From: Mytilus galloprovincialis
Taxonomy: Eukaryota > Mollusca > Bivalvia > Mytilida > Mytilidae
Direction: 5' to 3'
Assembly (NCBI RefSeq): GCF_965363235.1
Contig: NC_134848.1
Span: 61,466,181-61,530,180, forward strand
DNA length: 64,000 nucleotides
Below, piece after piece: positions 1 through 12,700 of the stretch; positions within the stretch are counted from its first letter, which is position 1; the number at the start of each line of letters is the position of its first letter. Position numbers and translations under genes: made by a program. Below the pieces are notes generated by a model, which saw only the letters and a list, made by a program, of their open reading frames with translations, was not told the origin of the DNA and did not search any database.

Positions 1-119
1 AAATAGTTAGAAAGCCAAACAAGTATAAAAAAGAGCATGCTTTAATAAAAAAAAAGTTTATCGTTTTAATGCACATGTTAATACATTATTAGTTTCGATT
101 ATATTGAAGTCATTTGAAA

Positions 120-186
120 CTTGAAGTTAAAAAAATCTAGAAACTGATACAACCAAACAAGCCCCTAAGTTGAGAGAAGTCTTCAT
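120..186 (-). pseudogene. Exon-1-like signal-peptide relic
   Basis: Reading the minus strand from the ATG at 186, the sequence encodes a signal-peptide-like start (MKTSLNLGACLVVSVS) that clearly resembles exon 1 of the Gly/Asn-rich genes further along. It then runs into RFF-stop instead of the GTW-x-x plus phase-1 donor of the real exons. No repeat exon follows it in phase. The same kind of donor-less copy recurs at 22,985, 39,720, 49,020 and 60,130, upstream of other gene copies, so this is part of the duplicated unit and not a lone accident. It is probably not expressed as a protein of this family. Confidence 0.6.
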
Positions 187-2130
187 TTTCCTCTAAATAT
201 GTAAACTTAAATCTTAATTTTTTCAACTGTTCACAAAAGTTCAAATGAAGTGGATAAATGCAAGTATAGGCAACCATACGACCTTCAACTATGAGAAAAA
301 TTTAACACCGAATAGTAAAAAAAATCAAAAATATATGTCATCATCAACAACAAAAAAATTATATTCGAAACACCTATATACAATAATTATTATACTTTGA
401 TTCAAACTTATACATATATATATATATATATATAACAAACTATACAAGTCTTGTCAAATTTACAATACTGTCTTCAATAGCAACATGAATCAACGAATAG
501 CTTTTAATCGATTAATTTGTACCGATTGAAAAAAAAGATACTTTTTATTCTTCAATTGACCTTTCTATTATACCAAAAACCGGTTGACATATAACATAAA
601 GCGATTTGCATATACTATACACATTTATATTCTTCTAGTATCCTGGCTCTGTTGCAAGCGTACAGTTATGTTCAAGTTACTATTTACATCATAGTTCAAT
701 TTGGGGATCTCATTGCGATCTGCGTTTAAGTCATGCTGATGCCATTCAATAACAAATTCATCGATTGTGCCGGAAAACAAATTATACGTTTAAGCTCAAT
801 GTTAAATTGTAAGATACACACAATACTCGTACAGTGTAGGATAATATAGAGGTTCATTTTCCCGTGGGCTCTTATTTGTGAGAAAGAGAAATAGATCTTT
901 TTTTTGAGTGGAGCTGAAATAATACGGATATTAATAAAGTTTTAGGATGTGTTTGAATTTGTTTGAGCATTCATCGTCATGTGCAGATAGCCGCTACTTG
1001 AGCGATGATTATAAAGTGTTTCTTTGTTGTAAACAAAGACGGAAACTGTAGCTGATTGGATGCAAGCTTTATTTTTCTTTTGATACCTACGAGGAAAACG
1101 GAAACGATATAATGTTAACCAAGGTTCAAGGGTATCCTAAAACAATTAACTAAGTCGTAAGCCGATACAGACAATTTTATAAAATGAAAAGTTATTTTAT
1201 AAACATCGATGTGTTAAATAGTTATATAGATAAGGCAAAATTTAAAATAGAAAAAGAGTTTAAAATTTAATACTCGGATACTCGGTCATGATATTCGCAA
1301 GTGCATTTATTGAAAAGTTTAGATTTTAGGTGGGATGCAGTATTTTTGTTATTACCTTTCATAAACATATTAACGAAAGACAAACGTACCACAACAATAG
1401 CTCGATCCTCTGTTATGTGTATCACTCCTCCTTTTTTGTGTCAATTAAACAAGGAATTACCGACCGCTGTTTCTACAAACAACCTATCAAAATAGCAATT
1501 ATGGTTTGTTTACATGTTCATGAACTAAATTCCAATAGAATCATAAATATTTGCATATGTAAGTCCGACAAAGTAGACAATATAAGTACCATCTGTTCCG
1601 GAGTAGTTGCTATTTTTTATATTACGACTTGTCCATTTTAATTTGGTCAACAACAATATTAGACTTTAAATAACTTGAGCTTGTTCGTGTCTTAAGTTTT
1701 CTGTGTTTTGTTTTATTTTTTGCACAATCGTTTGTCTGAATGTTTTTTCTTTTCTTTTGGCCATGGCGTTGTCAGTTTATTTACATCTTTTTGGTTTGAA
1801 TGTCGTTCTCGTACTTTCGCCTCTCTTGACATTGCAAAATTAAACAATAATCAAGTTTCAAATACTGATTAATTAAATTAATCTAAATGTACATATAATA
1901 CCAATCACGTTTACATAGAAGTCTTGATTAACAAACTAAGGTAACTTTAATTACGGCTTGTGCTCAGTTAATTATCAATCCATGAAAGTGTTGATCCGTG
2001 TACAAACAACGTTAAAAGTGTCTCTAATCAGTTCTATAGGGTTTACCGCAGGGGCTCTTTGATTTTGTTTTTGTTTAGAAAAATAGTCTGGTCAACAACT
2101 TCTGATGAAATACTGTTAGACTTTCTATTT
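187..2130. repeat. Duplicated spacer segment
   Basis: No gene is visible. The stretch can be followed as a diverged copy of the spacers at about 23.0-24.9 kb, 39.8-41.5 kb and 49.1-51.1 kb: shared landmarks include the tract around 600-720 (compare 40,610-40,710 and 50,630-50,740) and the tract around 850-1,130. A (TA)n microsatellite lies at about 413-434. The ORFs at 1,301-1,641 are not conserved in the sister copies and are taken as chance. Confidence 0.6.
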
Positions 2131-2440
2131 TTATGCCGCCTACGGTAGTAGGGGGGCATTATGTTTTCTGGTCTGTGCGTTCGTTCGTCCGTTCGTCTGT
2201 TCGTTCGTTCGTCCGTCCGTCCGTCTGTCCCGCTTCAGGTTAAAGTTTTTGGTCAAGGTAGTTTTTGATGAATTTGAAGTCCAATCGACTTCAAACTTGG
2301 TACACATGTTCCCTATGATATGATCTTTCTTATTTTAATGCTAAATTAGAGTTTTTATCCCAATGTCACGGTCCACTGAACATGGAAAATGATAGTGCGA
2401 GTGGGACATTCGTGTACTGGGGACATATTCTTGTTTTGCT
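2131..2440 (+). repeat. Interspersed bivalve repeat with GTTC/GTCC microsatellite
   Basis: The stretch begins with GCCGCCTACGGTAG, a run of G and GCATTATGTTTTCTGG. A degenerate (GTTC/GTCC)n tract follows at about 2,188-2,232, then a unique tail containing CGGTCCACTGAACATGG. I recognise this arrangement as a very common interspersed repeat of mussel genomes; that is recall, not a search result. No coding capacity is seen and the mobilisation class is unknown. Confidence 0.6.
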
Positions 2441-2812
2441 AGCAGTAGTGCACATGAAAACATCCACTCTAAAGGAACGGACGTTGCTGGTTACTACTAT
2501 AACAAATAGTAGCATCAGGATAAACATATTTAGGTTGATAATTGATTTTATTTAGTATTACGAAAGGGATATTTCAACGGGACTAAAATGAGCGGAAATG
2601 AGAAGAAAAATGTCTCAAGATGTATAACAGACAAACAAGCATCCGAGTTCTAAAAGTGTACTCGGGTACTTGTTGCCATCCCTAGTAATTAGACATTAAC
2701 AATAAAATAGATAAAGCTACATGTATATTGGAAGGTAGAAAAATATTTACGACAACTTGTATATCTATGGAATATAATATGTCTTTTTCAATATTAGTGC
2801 TGATATTACCCC

Positions 2813-3195
2813 AATCTAATTAAAAACCGATCTCTCATCGCTCCCGTTTTCTGATATGTCGCGTGGGAGATCTAACGAAACCCGCTTTGAGGTCACATGT
2901 GAGTGAACTAGAAGTTATGAATTTATAATGATATGCAAATGAGTTGACGACCTATCAATAAGCCAATCAAAAAAGTTAATGAATGCTTTTGACTGACGAT
3001 TTCTTCGTAAATAAAACGAGTTACATCCCTTTACCTCGCGATAAACTTCCAAAATCGTGGAAGACTCATTTTCATTAGTCGAAAAAGACACACCTACGAG
3101 GTCACTCACATGTGACCTCAAAGCGGGTTTCGTTAGATCTCCCACGCGACATATCAGAAAACGTGAGCGGTGAGAGATTGGTTGTTAATTAGATT
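2813..3195. mobile_element. MULE-like MITE, 383 bp, 94-bp TIRs
   Basis: Left arm 2,813-2,906 and right arm 3,102-3,195 are near-perfect inverted repeats of 94 bp, starting AATCTAATTA and containing GTGGGAGATCTAACGAAACC. The element is bracketed by an 11-bp direct duplication, GATATTACCCC, at 2,802-2,812 and 3,196-3,206. The interior is only about 195 bp and has no transposase. Long TIRs with 9-11 bp target duplications are typical of Mutator-like elements, so a MULE-type MITE is the best inference. The 76-residue minus ORF across it (2,915-3,145) is a by-product of the right arm. Confidence 0.85.
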
Positions 3196-3206
3196 GATAT
3201 TACCCC

Positions 3207-5558
3207 GATATACCAAAATAAGCAAACGGCACAAGCCGCGTTCTTACATTAGCCGAGGTATAATGCAAGGGCATATTTAGCATGTTTAGGAAAGGACTGC
3301 GAATTGTTTTTAAAGAAATCCTAATCAAAATGAGGAATGCATTAAAAAATTTAATTCACAAATGAACTTAATTAACATAGATTCAAATACATTTCTCAAT
3401 TTGTCACATGTTTATGTAAGTGTTTTTTTGCTTTTGTTGTATTTTACTATGAAATTGTCAAATATTGTTATGATAAAAGAACTTGCACATATTGCACATA
3501 CCGTGAACTCATGCGGACTCCACAAAATCATTGTTCAATCAGTAAGCTGTATTCATGGTATTCCCAATCATGCGTCATGGATGGCCACAGTAAAACTTTT
3601 TCTACACATATAAATACATTATTTCATTTCAACATGTTATCTAATAATTAATGCTTACCTACTGACCAGGACAGATAGAACATACATTAATACTCTGAAA
3701 AGTCCCCCCTTTATAATTTTATAACAGTCTGCACAATATACAAACACGAATTAATCTTCCCTGCGGTCTCTAAAAAATATATTCGGCTTTTCCATGGCAA
3801 ATGCAATATATTCAAACACATTTCTTAATTCGTCACATGTCTGTAGTATATAATTTTCTTTATTTTACTGTAAGATTGTCGAATATGGTATGTAGTATTT
3901 TCTGCCAGAGTATATTTTTTTTTATTTTACCCAACACGCACAGGTATATATTTTGAAATCCTCATTTTCAATGCACACGAGTACATGAAGTATAACATCT
4001 AAATGAATAATATGACGACCAATTAAGAAGATCTAGTGTAATCATTACAAAAATACTTTACTCTATCAGGTAAACCATCATTCTACAGGAAAACAACAAA
4101 TTTGTGCATCCTGTTACAATGTTTAAAGTTTTGCATGACATGATGCATAAGTATAATCAGTCTGTAAACAGCCACATGAGCATTACTGGAGAGACAGGAT
4201 GTGTCTAAAAGGTGGAATACAATCGGTACCGTTATTATATAAAAAAGAAGATGTGGTATGATTGCCAATGGGACAACTATCCACAAAAGACCGAAATGAC
4301 ACAGACATTAACAACTATAGGTCACCGTACGGCCTTCAACAATGAGCAAAGCCCATATCGCATAGTCAGCTATAAAAGGCCCCGATAAGACAATGTAAAA
4401 CAATTCAAACGAGAAAACTAACGGCCTTATTTATGTAAAAAAATGAACGAAAAACAGATATGTAATACATAAACAAACGACAACCACTGAATTACAGGCT
4501 CCTGACTTGGGACAGGCAAATACATAGTACACCTAGGATTGGGATGTTTAGGTATTAACATTTTTATACCGAAAGTGTCCGGCGAATTCAAACGTTTAAC
4601 ATAAAAGGAGCTATTTGCTTTTTTGTCGTCTTTGTTAATGCAAATATATCTTTAAACAATCGAATTGTAACACTGTCAAAGCTATATTGTTGCATTCTCT
4701 TGAATTATTAACACACATTCTAATATGACGTGCTTCTTTCGCTTTGTGAACAAACCCATGCTCTAAATCCAATAAAATTTGTTTGCACATGCGTATATTG
4801 ACTACTGCAGAATAATGACTTTTATCTAATTGGCATACATTTAATATATTTCATTAACTTAAAACAATTCCAAACTCTTAAATGATGTACATGTTGTTAT
4901 TAATTCATTCATTATGACTGTAATGTGTTGCATTCCGAAATTGACATATTTGACCTAGATACAACAGCTGTTCATGCAGGCTGTTCAAACCCCCCTCCCT
5001 CTGAAAAATCAAAGTGCCGGTCGTTTACTTCTTTACAAACAAAAAAGGGAGGTTCCTGGAAGAGTCTACACAAACGCTTTACCACTTATATTTATCGAAC
5101 ATAGAAATTACATTAATTGTCCTAATCAGAATCGAAATAATTATATTCGTGTTATTGTAACCCTCACTACTGTTCAGGCAAAAAAAAAATCACGAATATA
5201 ATGCATACCCTGTTAACACTACAATAAAGTATAGCTTGCATCAAGTATTTCTTAAATAGCCATTTTCGATGGTTTTCCAATCTTAACTTAAAGTAACAAT
5301 GTTACAACTCTGTGTACTATATCAGGATCAAAATAAGATTTGGTGTATTTATCAATATTAAACCATTTTTTATGTTTTAAAACTTTGTTTTTATTTAAAG
5401 GAAGACATAAACTACTGGATTATGTTCGCTCTCAATGCAAACTTTACATAAACCATAAACATGTATTACAAGTAAAAAAAACAAAGAAAAAAGAACAACT
5501 GACTTTGTATTTCTTTATGTAGAAAAAGGTGGATTAGACCTGGTTTTAAAGCTAGTTA
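3207..5558. repeat. Duplicated spacer segment
   Basis: This is a diverged copy of the spacer also found at about 32,741-35,270 and 41,784-44,600, for example the tract around 3,480-3,560 (ACTTGCACATATTGCACATA and following) and 5,240-5,520 against 44,410-44,620. It is interrupted by an interspersed repeat at about 4,238-4,530. No conserved reading frame is seen; short ORFs at 3,362, 4,083, 4,974 and 5,340 are not kept in the sister copies. Confidence 0.5.
4238..4530 (+). repeat. Interspersed repeat family R1 copy (plus)
   Basis: Contains the family landmarks GAAGATGTGGTATGATTGCC, GGGACAACTATCC, TACGGCCTTCAACAATGAGC, AGTCAGCTATAAAAGGCCCC, and ACAAACGACAACCACTGAAT followed by CTCCTGACTTGGGACAGGC. 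The same family recurs at least nine more times in this window in both orientations. I recall it as a highly abundant mussel/bivalve interspersed repeat. It is non-coding; class unresolved (MITE or SINE-like). Confidence 0.7.
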
Positions 5559-6639
5559 AAGGGCATCCGATACAGTTCCTCGATAAAACGTCATTTTCAT
5601 ACTTTTGTAATATGTTGTAGGCCTTGGCGAGTTATAAAATAAAACACAAAATTAAACTTAGGTCATCGTGCTTGTTTTTGAGAAAATTGAGGCTGAAAAT
5701 TGGGGATTTGTGCAATTTTGTAAAACAATTAGGCAATGTTATAAAAATTTTGGAGCTGATATTTTTCGCTGTGACAAGTGACAAAAAGGAAAAAAAATCA
5801 CTACACGAACAGCTATACAATTATTCAAGCCTTGCTTGACATTGCGGACAAGATGCTCAAAGTGGTATTTTTTAAAACCTAAACAATGGAAATAAACTGT
5901 TTCTGAAAATGTCATTTTTATCATTTTTTCTGCATAAACTGCATTTTGTCATGCCTTCTCCAAATCTCAAATAAAAAATATAGGTCACTGTGCTTGATTC
6001 CATGATAAACGCGATTTATCCTAAAAATTGCGTCCCTCCTTTGTAACCTCAACGTTAGCGCTAAAGTGCACGACGTCGCTGGCAGACAATTTCGACCTTA
6101 TCTCTGCAAATTACCGGCGACATTTTTCAGATGTGTAAATATTGCTTGTAAAGTACTATCTATAAATTGGTTATATTGTTTTCGGAAATAAAATCATGTG
6201 AATAACAAATACCTCTCTCTGTTTGTGGTCTAAGTGAGAAACATCTCAAGAAAAGTTATAACGGACTGTTGATAATTTTTAGGCTTTTAAAATTAAAGAC
6301 TCGGCAATTTAAAACTTGACATACAGGTACGTTAACTGTACACACTCGTATATTATTTCATACCGTATGTTGACCTCTGGATTTGTTTTGTTTTGTTTGG
6401 TGGGATGCTTTTCATTACAAATACTTTTTTTCACGTTTTAATCACTGTGAAATCCGTTTTTGTTGATACGAATTAAAAGTTCACGTCGTTTGGACAGTAA
6501 ATCAAATTTAACGCGCATTGCAATTCGAATTGGAATTTACGTTAGGACTTGAAACATTTCGAATGCGAATTAAACTAATTCGAATTAGTTAATGCGAATC
6601 GAATTCGAATTATGTGTGAACTCAGCATCATCCTGCAAA

Positions 6640-6862
6640 CGGAACTTCTTTTTTTGTACATAAATTGCAGCACATACGTTAGGCCGTTTCGTTTGAATTG
6701 TTTTACATTGTCATTTCGTGACCTTTTATAGCTGACTATGCAGTATGGGTTTTGCTCATTGTTAAAGACCGCTCGGTGCCCGGTTGTTAATTTCTGTGTC
6801 ATGTTTGTCTCTTGTTGAGAGTTGTCTCATTAGCAATTATACTACATCTTCCGTTTTATATG
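6640..6862 (-). repeat. R1 repeat copy (minus), nested
   Basis: On the minus strand this carries R1 landmarks (ATGTAGTATAATTGCTAATG, GAGACAACTCTC, and AGTCAGCTATAAAAGGTC). It lies inside the 5,560-8,481 element. It is 5'-complete but loses similarity before the distal GACTTGGGACAGG block. The 75-residue minus ORF here is a product of the repeat. Confidence 0.6.
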
Positions 6863-7469
6863 GTCAGAAAACAAAAGCAAACTCTTATAAAGGAGAATCT
6901 TCAATTTTCTATAGAATGCTCTTGTCCATGCAAACAATGAAACTATAACTTTGAAATTTTTGATTTGGCAAAACCGATTTGATTAAAATTCCTCTCTCAT
7001 AGCGTAATTTTATTGGTAAATAACTTTAATTTTTTTTTACCATAGCGCGTACATAAAATATCGCACGTCCATTATCTTGTCTGTCCTTCCGGTCTTTCTG
7101 GTTAATTACATTTTTCAAGTAAACAATTCTTGCCAACTTTTTATAAAACTGATGTCGCATGGACACGTTTGAAAATCATATCAACTATTCTTTAAAAGAG
7201 TTATGCCATTTGGAAACATTGATTATATTGGAAATTGCATTGTATTTGCTGTCATCCCGTCATTTCTCATATATTTACAAAAAATATAAAGAACAAAATA
7301 AACAGCTGCGCTACGAGCGCATGATGCGCCCGTCGTGTTATTCAAAATCATTATACATGTTTTTAAAATAACACGGGGGTTGTGCAGGAAGTCATTCTAA
7401 GTATATCTTGACTAATTCATTATTCTTGCGCAATAGTAAGTTTGTATATCACAAAATGTTTTATATGAT

Positions 7470-7850
7470 CCCCAAATTGAAGCTCAATAAAAATTTAAGA
7501 ACTCAAAAATGAATTAAAGAATCATCACGAAAAAGTATACAGATCTTCAGAATAATTTAACTAAAAAGTTTTATGCAATAATTATAAATAGTTTCCGAGA
7601 TACGGCGCGACATGTGAAAACCCACTCTTTTTGTCATAAACTCAATAACTCTAAAATCAAATTTTGAATCATCCTCAAAAAAGTTTATACAGATCTTCAG
7701 ATTAATATAACTAAGAAGTGTGTAAATTTTTAAGCAAAAGTCATAAATCGTTTTTGAGTTACAGCGCGAACTGTAAAAAAAAACTGTTTTAGTTACAAAG
7801 TCCTGTAACTCAAAAGGTTCAACAAAAATTAAACAGATCGTTATACCATC
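7470..7850. repeat. Degenerate tandem repeat, period about 160 bp
   Basis: Two and a half related units, each with a block like GTATACAGATCTTCAGAATA, then TTTAACTAAAAAG, then a GAGATACGGCGCGAC / GAGTTACAGCGCGAAC block, are seen around 7,535-7,615 and 7,690-7,775. It lies inside the 2.9-kb TIR element. No reading frame is conserved between units. Function unknown; internal tandem repeats are common in non-autonomous mollusc elements. Confidence 0.5.
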
Positions 7851-8481
7851 ATGACTGAAAAAACAACCAATGTTCAGTTTAATGAAATTTGGATAATATG
7901 CTGTTCCATGTTTACGACGGACATTTGTATACCATAATACGTCCCGTAAAAAATTACGGGTGTATAAACATATTGTTGGCTATTGCCTTTTTTTAGATAA
8001 AAAACGTGCAACGTTGAGGAAATAAGAACTTTGTTCTTTTATATTAGCGGCGTGTACCTTCGTTTTCGGTATTAGTTTTAAAATATCATTGGATTCCTGT
8101 GCTGCAATACAACGTCATGGATGATGAATGATAATAAAATGATAATTGACATGCATGATATTAGTAACACCAGAAGGGTTAGTCGTCTTGAGATTGCTCA
8201 CTTTACATTATTTTGTTAAAAATTTCAAAGAAACAGTAATTTGTTTTATTTCTGATGATATTATTAGACTGTTTTCCTGTTAGAATCAAATGTAATAATA
8301 TTAATGGCGTAGAAGTTAGCATGTGGGAGAAACAGAAACTGGAACAGTGGAATTTCACATTACGTTTCTTATTACGGAAAATACAACGCATTACGTCCCG
8401 CTAACAGTGATGTTTTGCGGAAATTCAAACGCTTAACGTCGCGCCAAGAGTTAACTCCCTTGAAACTGTATCGGATGCCCT

Positions 8482-9020
8482 TCAACCTATAACTTGCATT
8501 ATAGTCATATAAAGAATTCTATATTTTGAACAAAAAATGATGTGTGAGCAAAACAATCATACATAATCTGTCAATATGTCAAAAAATATGGTACAACTGT
8601 CAACATTGTGTTATAATCTTCTTCACTATATAAACAAAAGTTTGAAAACGAAAATTAAAATGGCATCTCGACTATCTATAGACAAAGTACATACGCCAAA
8701 AATAAAGACGTGAATACAAAAATGACCATAGCACAATGACACACTAGCAGGATGTTTGAAAATGAAATGATATTGCTGAAAATGTTTTACTAACCTTTCA
8801 ATGTCTCTTTTATTGGTGTTCTCACGTGTCTGTCTTTAGAGTGTATATCGCATGCTCCAATATTCAACAAAACATTCTAAAGGATCAAACAATAATAACA
8901 AATGTGAAAGCATTTTAATCTATATTCTTGTGACATAAAAATAGACAAAAGCGTTCAGAAAATAAAATTATTCAGTCAAATGATCATTTTTCTTTTGTCC
9001 GGAATTCGGTCATTTATATT
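8482..9020. other. 3' flank of gene 1
   Basis: Non-coding 3' flank of the gene 1 repeat exon, alignable with the 3' flanks at 21.84-21.95, 36.42-36.56, 45.72-45.86 and 57.24-57.38 kb. Those of genes 3-5 carry AATAAA on the minus strand; here the matching position (8,919-8,914) reads ATTAAA, a weaker but usable poly(A) signal. Nothing else is seen. Confidence 0.5.
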
Positions 9021-9029
9021 TTAACGTTT

Positions 9030-9720
9030 TCCACCAAGTCCGCCGATCCCACCATTCCATCGACCACCGTTTCCCCCACGACCTCAACGCTGACTGTTTC
9101 CGCCATTTCCACCATTCCAACGACCACCATTTCCTCCACGACCCCAACGCTGACCGAATCCTCTATTCCCACCATACCAAAGATCACCATTTCCTCCACG
9201 ACCCCCAAGCTGACCACTTCCTCTGTTCCCACCATACAAACGACCACCGTTTCCTCCATGACCTCTACGCAGACTACTTCCTCCATTCCCACCATTCCAA
9301 CGACCACCGTTTCCTCCACGACCTCTACGCTGACCGTTTCCTCCATTTCCACCATTCCAATGACCACCGTTTCCTCCATGACCTCCACGCAGACCATTTC
9401 CTCCATTCCCACCATTCCAACGACCACCGTTGCCTCCACGACCTCTATAGTTACCGCTTCCTCCATTTCCACCATTCCAATGACCACCGTTTCCTCCATG
9501 ACCTCCACGTAGTTCACTTCCTCCATTTCCACCATTCCAACGACCACTGTTTCCACCGAGACCTCCATGCTGACCGCTTCCTCCATTTCCACCATTCCAA
9601 TGACCACCGTTTTCTCTATGACCTCTACGCTGAGTGCTTCCTCCATTCCCACCATTCCAACGACCACCATTTCCCCCACCTCCTCCATGCCGACGGTTTT
9701 CTCCATTCCAACCATTCAAA
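9030..9720. repeat. 60-bp coding minisatellite in gene 1 exon 2
   Basis: About eleven head-to-tail units of exactly 60 bp, so regular that they align column by column. On the plus strand each carries CGACCACCGTTTCCTCCA, then an ACGACCTC-type variable block, then CTTCCTCCATTCCCACCATT. Each unit encodes 20 residues on the minus strand. Units alternate in their variable block, suggesting a 120-bp higher-order period. Proximal to the acceptor (9,720-9,985) the periodicity shifts to shorter units (about 27-36 bp, ATTCAAAGTATCACCATTTC type). Confidence 0.85.
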
Positions 9721-12700
9721 GTATCACCATTTCCACCCTTCGAACCATTTCCTCTATTCCCACTATTCAAAGTATCACCATTTTCACCATTCAAGGTATC
9801 ACCATTACCACCATGTCGACCATTTTTGCCATTCCCACCATTAAAAGTACCACCATTTTCACCATTCCCAATATTCGAACCGTTTCCACCATTCCAACCA
9901 TACCAAGTACCACCGTTCCCACCATTTCGACCGTTTCCTCTATTCCCACCATTCCAAGTACCAACATTTCCATCATTTCCAGTTCCTGTGTTCAAAGCAG
10001 GTTTAGAATATTTTCATGAAAAGGAACATGTATCATAATGTACTATAATGACGGGTCAAAAGTAATTAATTCTACGGAAATACTATATAATTAAAATAAA
10101 TATGCTAGCAGTATCAATTATTTTCTTCGAAGCAGCATCTTTACAAAACTTTCTAAAAGACAAATGGATTTCTTTAATTTCATGTTCAGATATTTTATGA
10201 TGCCCTGTACAACAACAACTCACATTTAAACGAGTTCTTCTATCACATATTTTCCGAGTTAATCTAAATAACTTTATTGAAGGATACTACTGATAATAGG
10301 AGTCCGTTTCATGTCTTCATAATTGAAATTAAGTACGACTTCAACTGGATCTATGAAAAACGTGAATATGCAGTTCGTATTTCAACTTTCCATCTAGTAG
10401 TCTTAGTTCCAATCGTATGACATTTTTATATCTCAATTTGTTTTACATATGTGCATAATGCAGGCTCGTAAATTGCCTGCCCTGTAAGGGCAAAAAATAT
10501 TTGAACCCATTCCATGCAGAAAAGGATATTTTTTTAGGCCTTTTCATTGAATGCAATGTACCTGCCAAGAATACACGACTTGTTAATTTTTTTATTACAT
10601 TTCAATAAATATGCGCCTGGAATATATTAAAAATAATTATAAACCAGAATTAGATTACGTGTCCCGGTAGAGTAAGATTTGTTTTCGCTTTATCCTGCTT
10701 TATGACTCTTTACAAGATATTTTTACTTAAGTTTAGGGAAAATTTTGCAAAGACTTAAAATGAAAGCCCCCTGAAGTTTGTATTTTTTGTGGTTTATCCG
10801 GCTTATTTTGCTGTCCAAATCGAATTAATTTTGACTTCGTTTCAAAGACACAATTTTCAAACCTTAAAATGAAAATGCACACTCAATAACTCATAATTTT
10901 ATCTATCAAGTTCAAATTATAAAAACGTAACAATGTTTGTATACACCAAAAAGTTTTATTCTGGCTTTGTCAAATGCTAAGGTGATTTTTTCTGACTGGA
11001 CAAATCCCATCTTTTTAACAATTCTATGCGTTCAATTTTGCCAACGTTGTCACGTCTATGTATGCAGATGCAATAGTATTTGGTGGGTAAATTTTATGTG
11101 TGCAAAGGAGTTAAGTTGGGTACTGACCGTTCAGATCCAAATATTGAACACACCTGCATGCCATTATGTTTAACCACCTTGTTGTTTTAACTAACAACCA
11201 GTGCTATAAAAATTATGCATGATCTTAACCAGTTTTTTTTTCTTTCCAGTGTTTTTTCTCCATTTATTTTTTTGTCAGTGAGCCCGCAATAGGAGGCAAC
11301 TGCCTACATGCCTCTATGTAATTTAAGACCCTTGCATGTTGCGAATTATACGAACTACATTGTTATCATTATCGTACTGGGAAAGCTTTTGTATAATTTC
11401 TAATGGCTTCCACAACACTGATATAGCCATACAAATTGCTTTTAAAAAGATAATTAATATAAAAAGATTATAACTTTAGTTTGTAACGCGCACGGCAACA
11501 CCAAACAAGTATAACAAAAACTTTAAAGCAAATTGTGCTACAACACTTATATGTTATATCCATAAATATTTTTTCAAAAAGATGAATACTAACTTTTGTT
11601 TCAAGGGTACATCTGTTCGCATGATATACCATTTAAGTTGTAAACGCTATAATGGGACGATTTCAGCATATTAATCGTGTCATCGTCAAAAGTTAAACAA
11701 AAACATCGAACTTTAAAGCAAACTTTAAAAAAAAATCCAACGTTATCAATCAACAGAACAAGTCAAAAAGTTTTAATTCAAACATCGTTAATATATCTCA
11801 TAACACCAACACTACAACCAAGTAATAGTCTGAAATGGCCTATACCAGTACTCGAATTTACTGATTTTTATTCGACCAGTCTGAATAGGTCCGAAATCTA
11901 CTGATAATAAAATTAACGGTACCAATTTCTTGCACCAGATGCGCATTTCGACAATACATGTCTCTTCAGTGATGCTCGTGGCCAAAATATTTGATAATAC
12001 TTGATTGCAGTCTCAACCATACTTAACAGTCTGAACTTGTACTCAACCTTTAATCGACCAGTACTTAACCTTTTCATACGCGTCTTAACCATTTCGAACT
12101 AGTCTGAACCGTGCTCGACCTAGTCAGAACCATAATCGACCTAGTATGAACCACAATCGACCTAGTTTGAACCATACTCGACCTAGTCCGAACTATGATC
12201 GACCTAGTCTGAACCATAATCGACCTAGTCTGAAGTCTAAGTACAAAAATCATGCTCGAAAGTTTTATGAGCGTGATGTTCGGCATACGTGAAGGATTTT
12301 CTAATTTGCTGTGAACATAATTTTATCGTGTATGTAATAACTTATAATAACACTTTTAACATTAAATTAAAGTATTCAAAGTGTAAATTGCGTGTTTTTG
12401 TATTATTGACTGAAGCACGTCATTATTTTCCCTCTGTGAGCCTCTGACAGTCTGATAGTTTTTGTCTGCGTCACATCGTAACCAGTGTTAGGATGACGTT
12501 TTTGAGGTTCAAAACTGGATAAAAACGTCGTATATACCCCGTCAGTTTTCTGAATATATACTGACATCTCTGTGTTGTTATCCCACACAAACCTCGACAC
12601 ATTTGTAATCCGTAATATAAAATAGTATATAAAGCAAATTTAAAAAACGACACCTTTGTTTTGTAAAACCAAGAATTTAATATAATCACGATAATAGAAC

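Larger units (their letters stand above)
5560..8481. mobile_element. 2.9-kb TIR element, non-coding
   Basis: Perfect 19-bp terminal inverted repeats (AAGGGCATCCGATACAGTT) end the element at about 5,559-5,577 and 8,464-8,482. Flanking sequence joined across it (ends in CTGGTTTTAAAGCTAG on the left, CAACCTATAACTTGCATTAT on the right) aligns with uninterrupted sister spacers at about 33,490-33,525 and 42,535-42,575, so the intervening DNA looks inserted. No transposase ORF is present; the interior holds an R1 copy and a degenerate tandem repeat. A clear target duplication could not be defined, so the superfamily is open. The non-coding 2.9-kb size suggests a decayed or non-autonomous element. 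Confidence 0.6.

Noticed and set aside
2915..3145. 76-residue minus ORF
   Set aside because: It lies entirely within the MITE and is produced by one TIR arm and the interior.
9014..9715. Minus ORF of Val/Met/Glu-rich repeats (VGMVGMEE type)
   Set aside because: It is the same 60-bp repeat read one frame off; it does not connect to exon 1 in phase.
9258..10038. Plus-strand Ser/Thr- or Pro-rich ORFs opposite the gene 1 repeats (also 57,297-57,643, 62,726-63,046, 63,236-63,521)
   Set aside because: They are antisense shadows of the GGN repeat exons. The splice sites, signal peptide and poly(A) signal all belong to the minus strand, and the plus frames vary from copy to copy.
12074..12286. CRISPR-like look of regularly spaced short repeats
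   Set aside because: Motifs are degenerate, spacers are not unique, the array is mirrored at 15.5 kb and the genome is eukaryotic; it is a transposon subterminal array.
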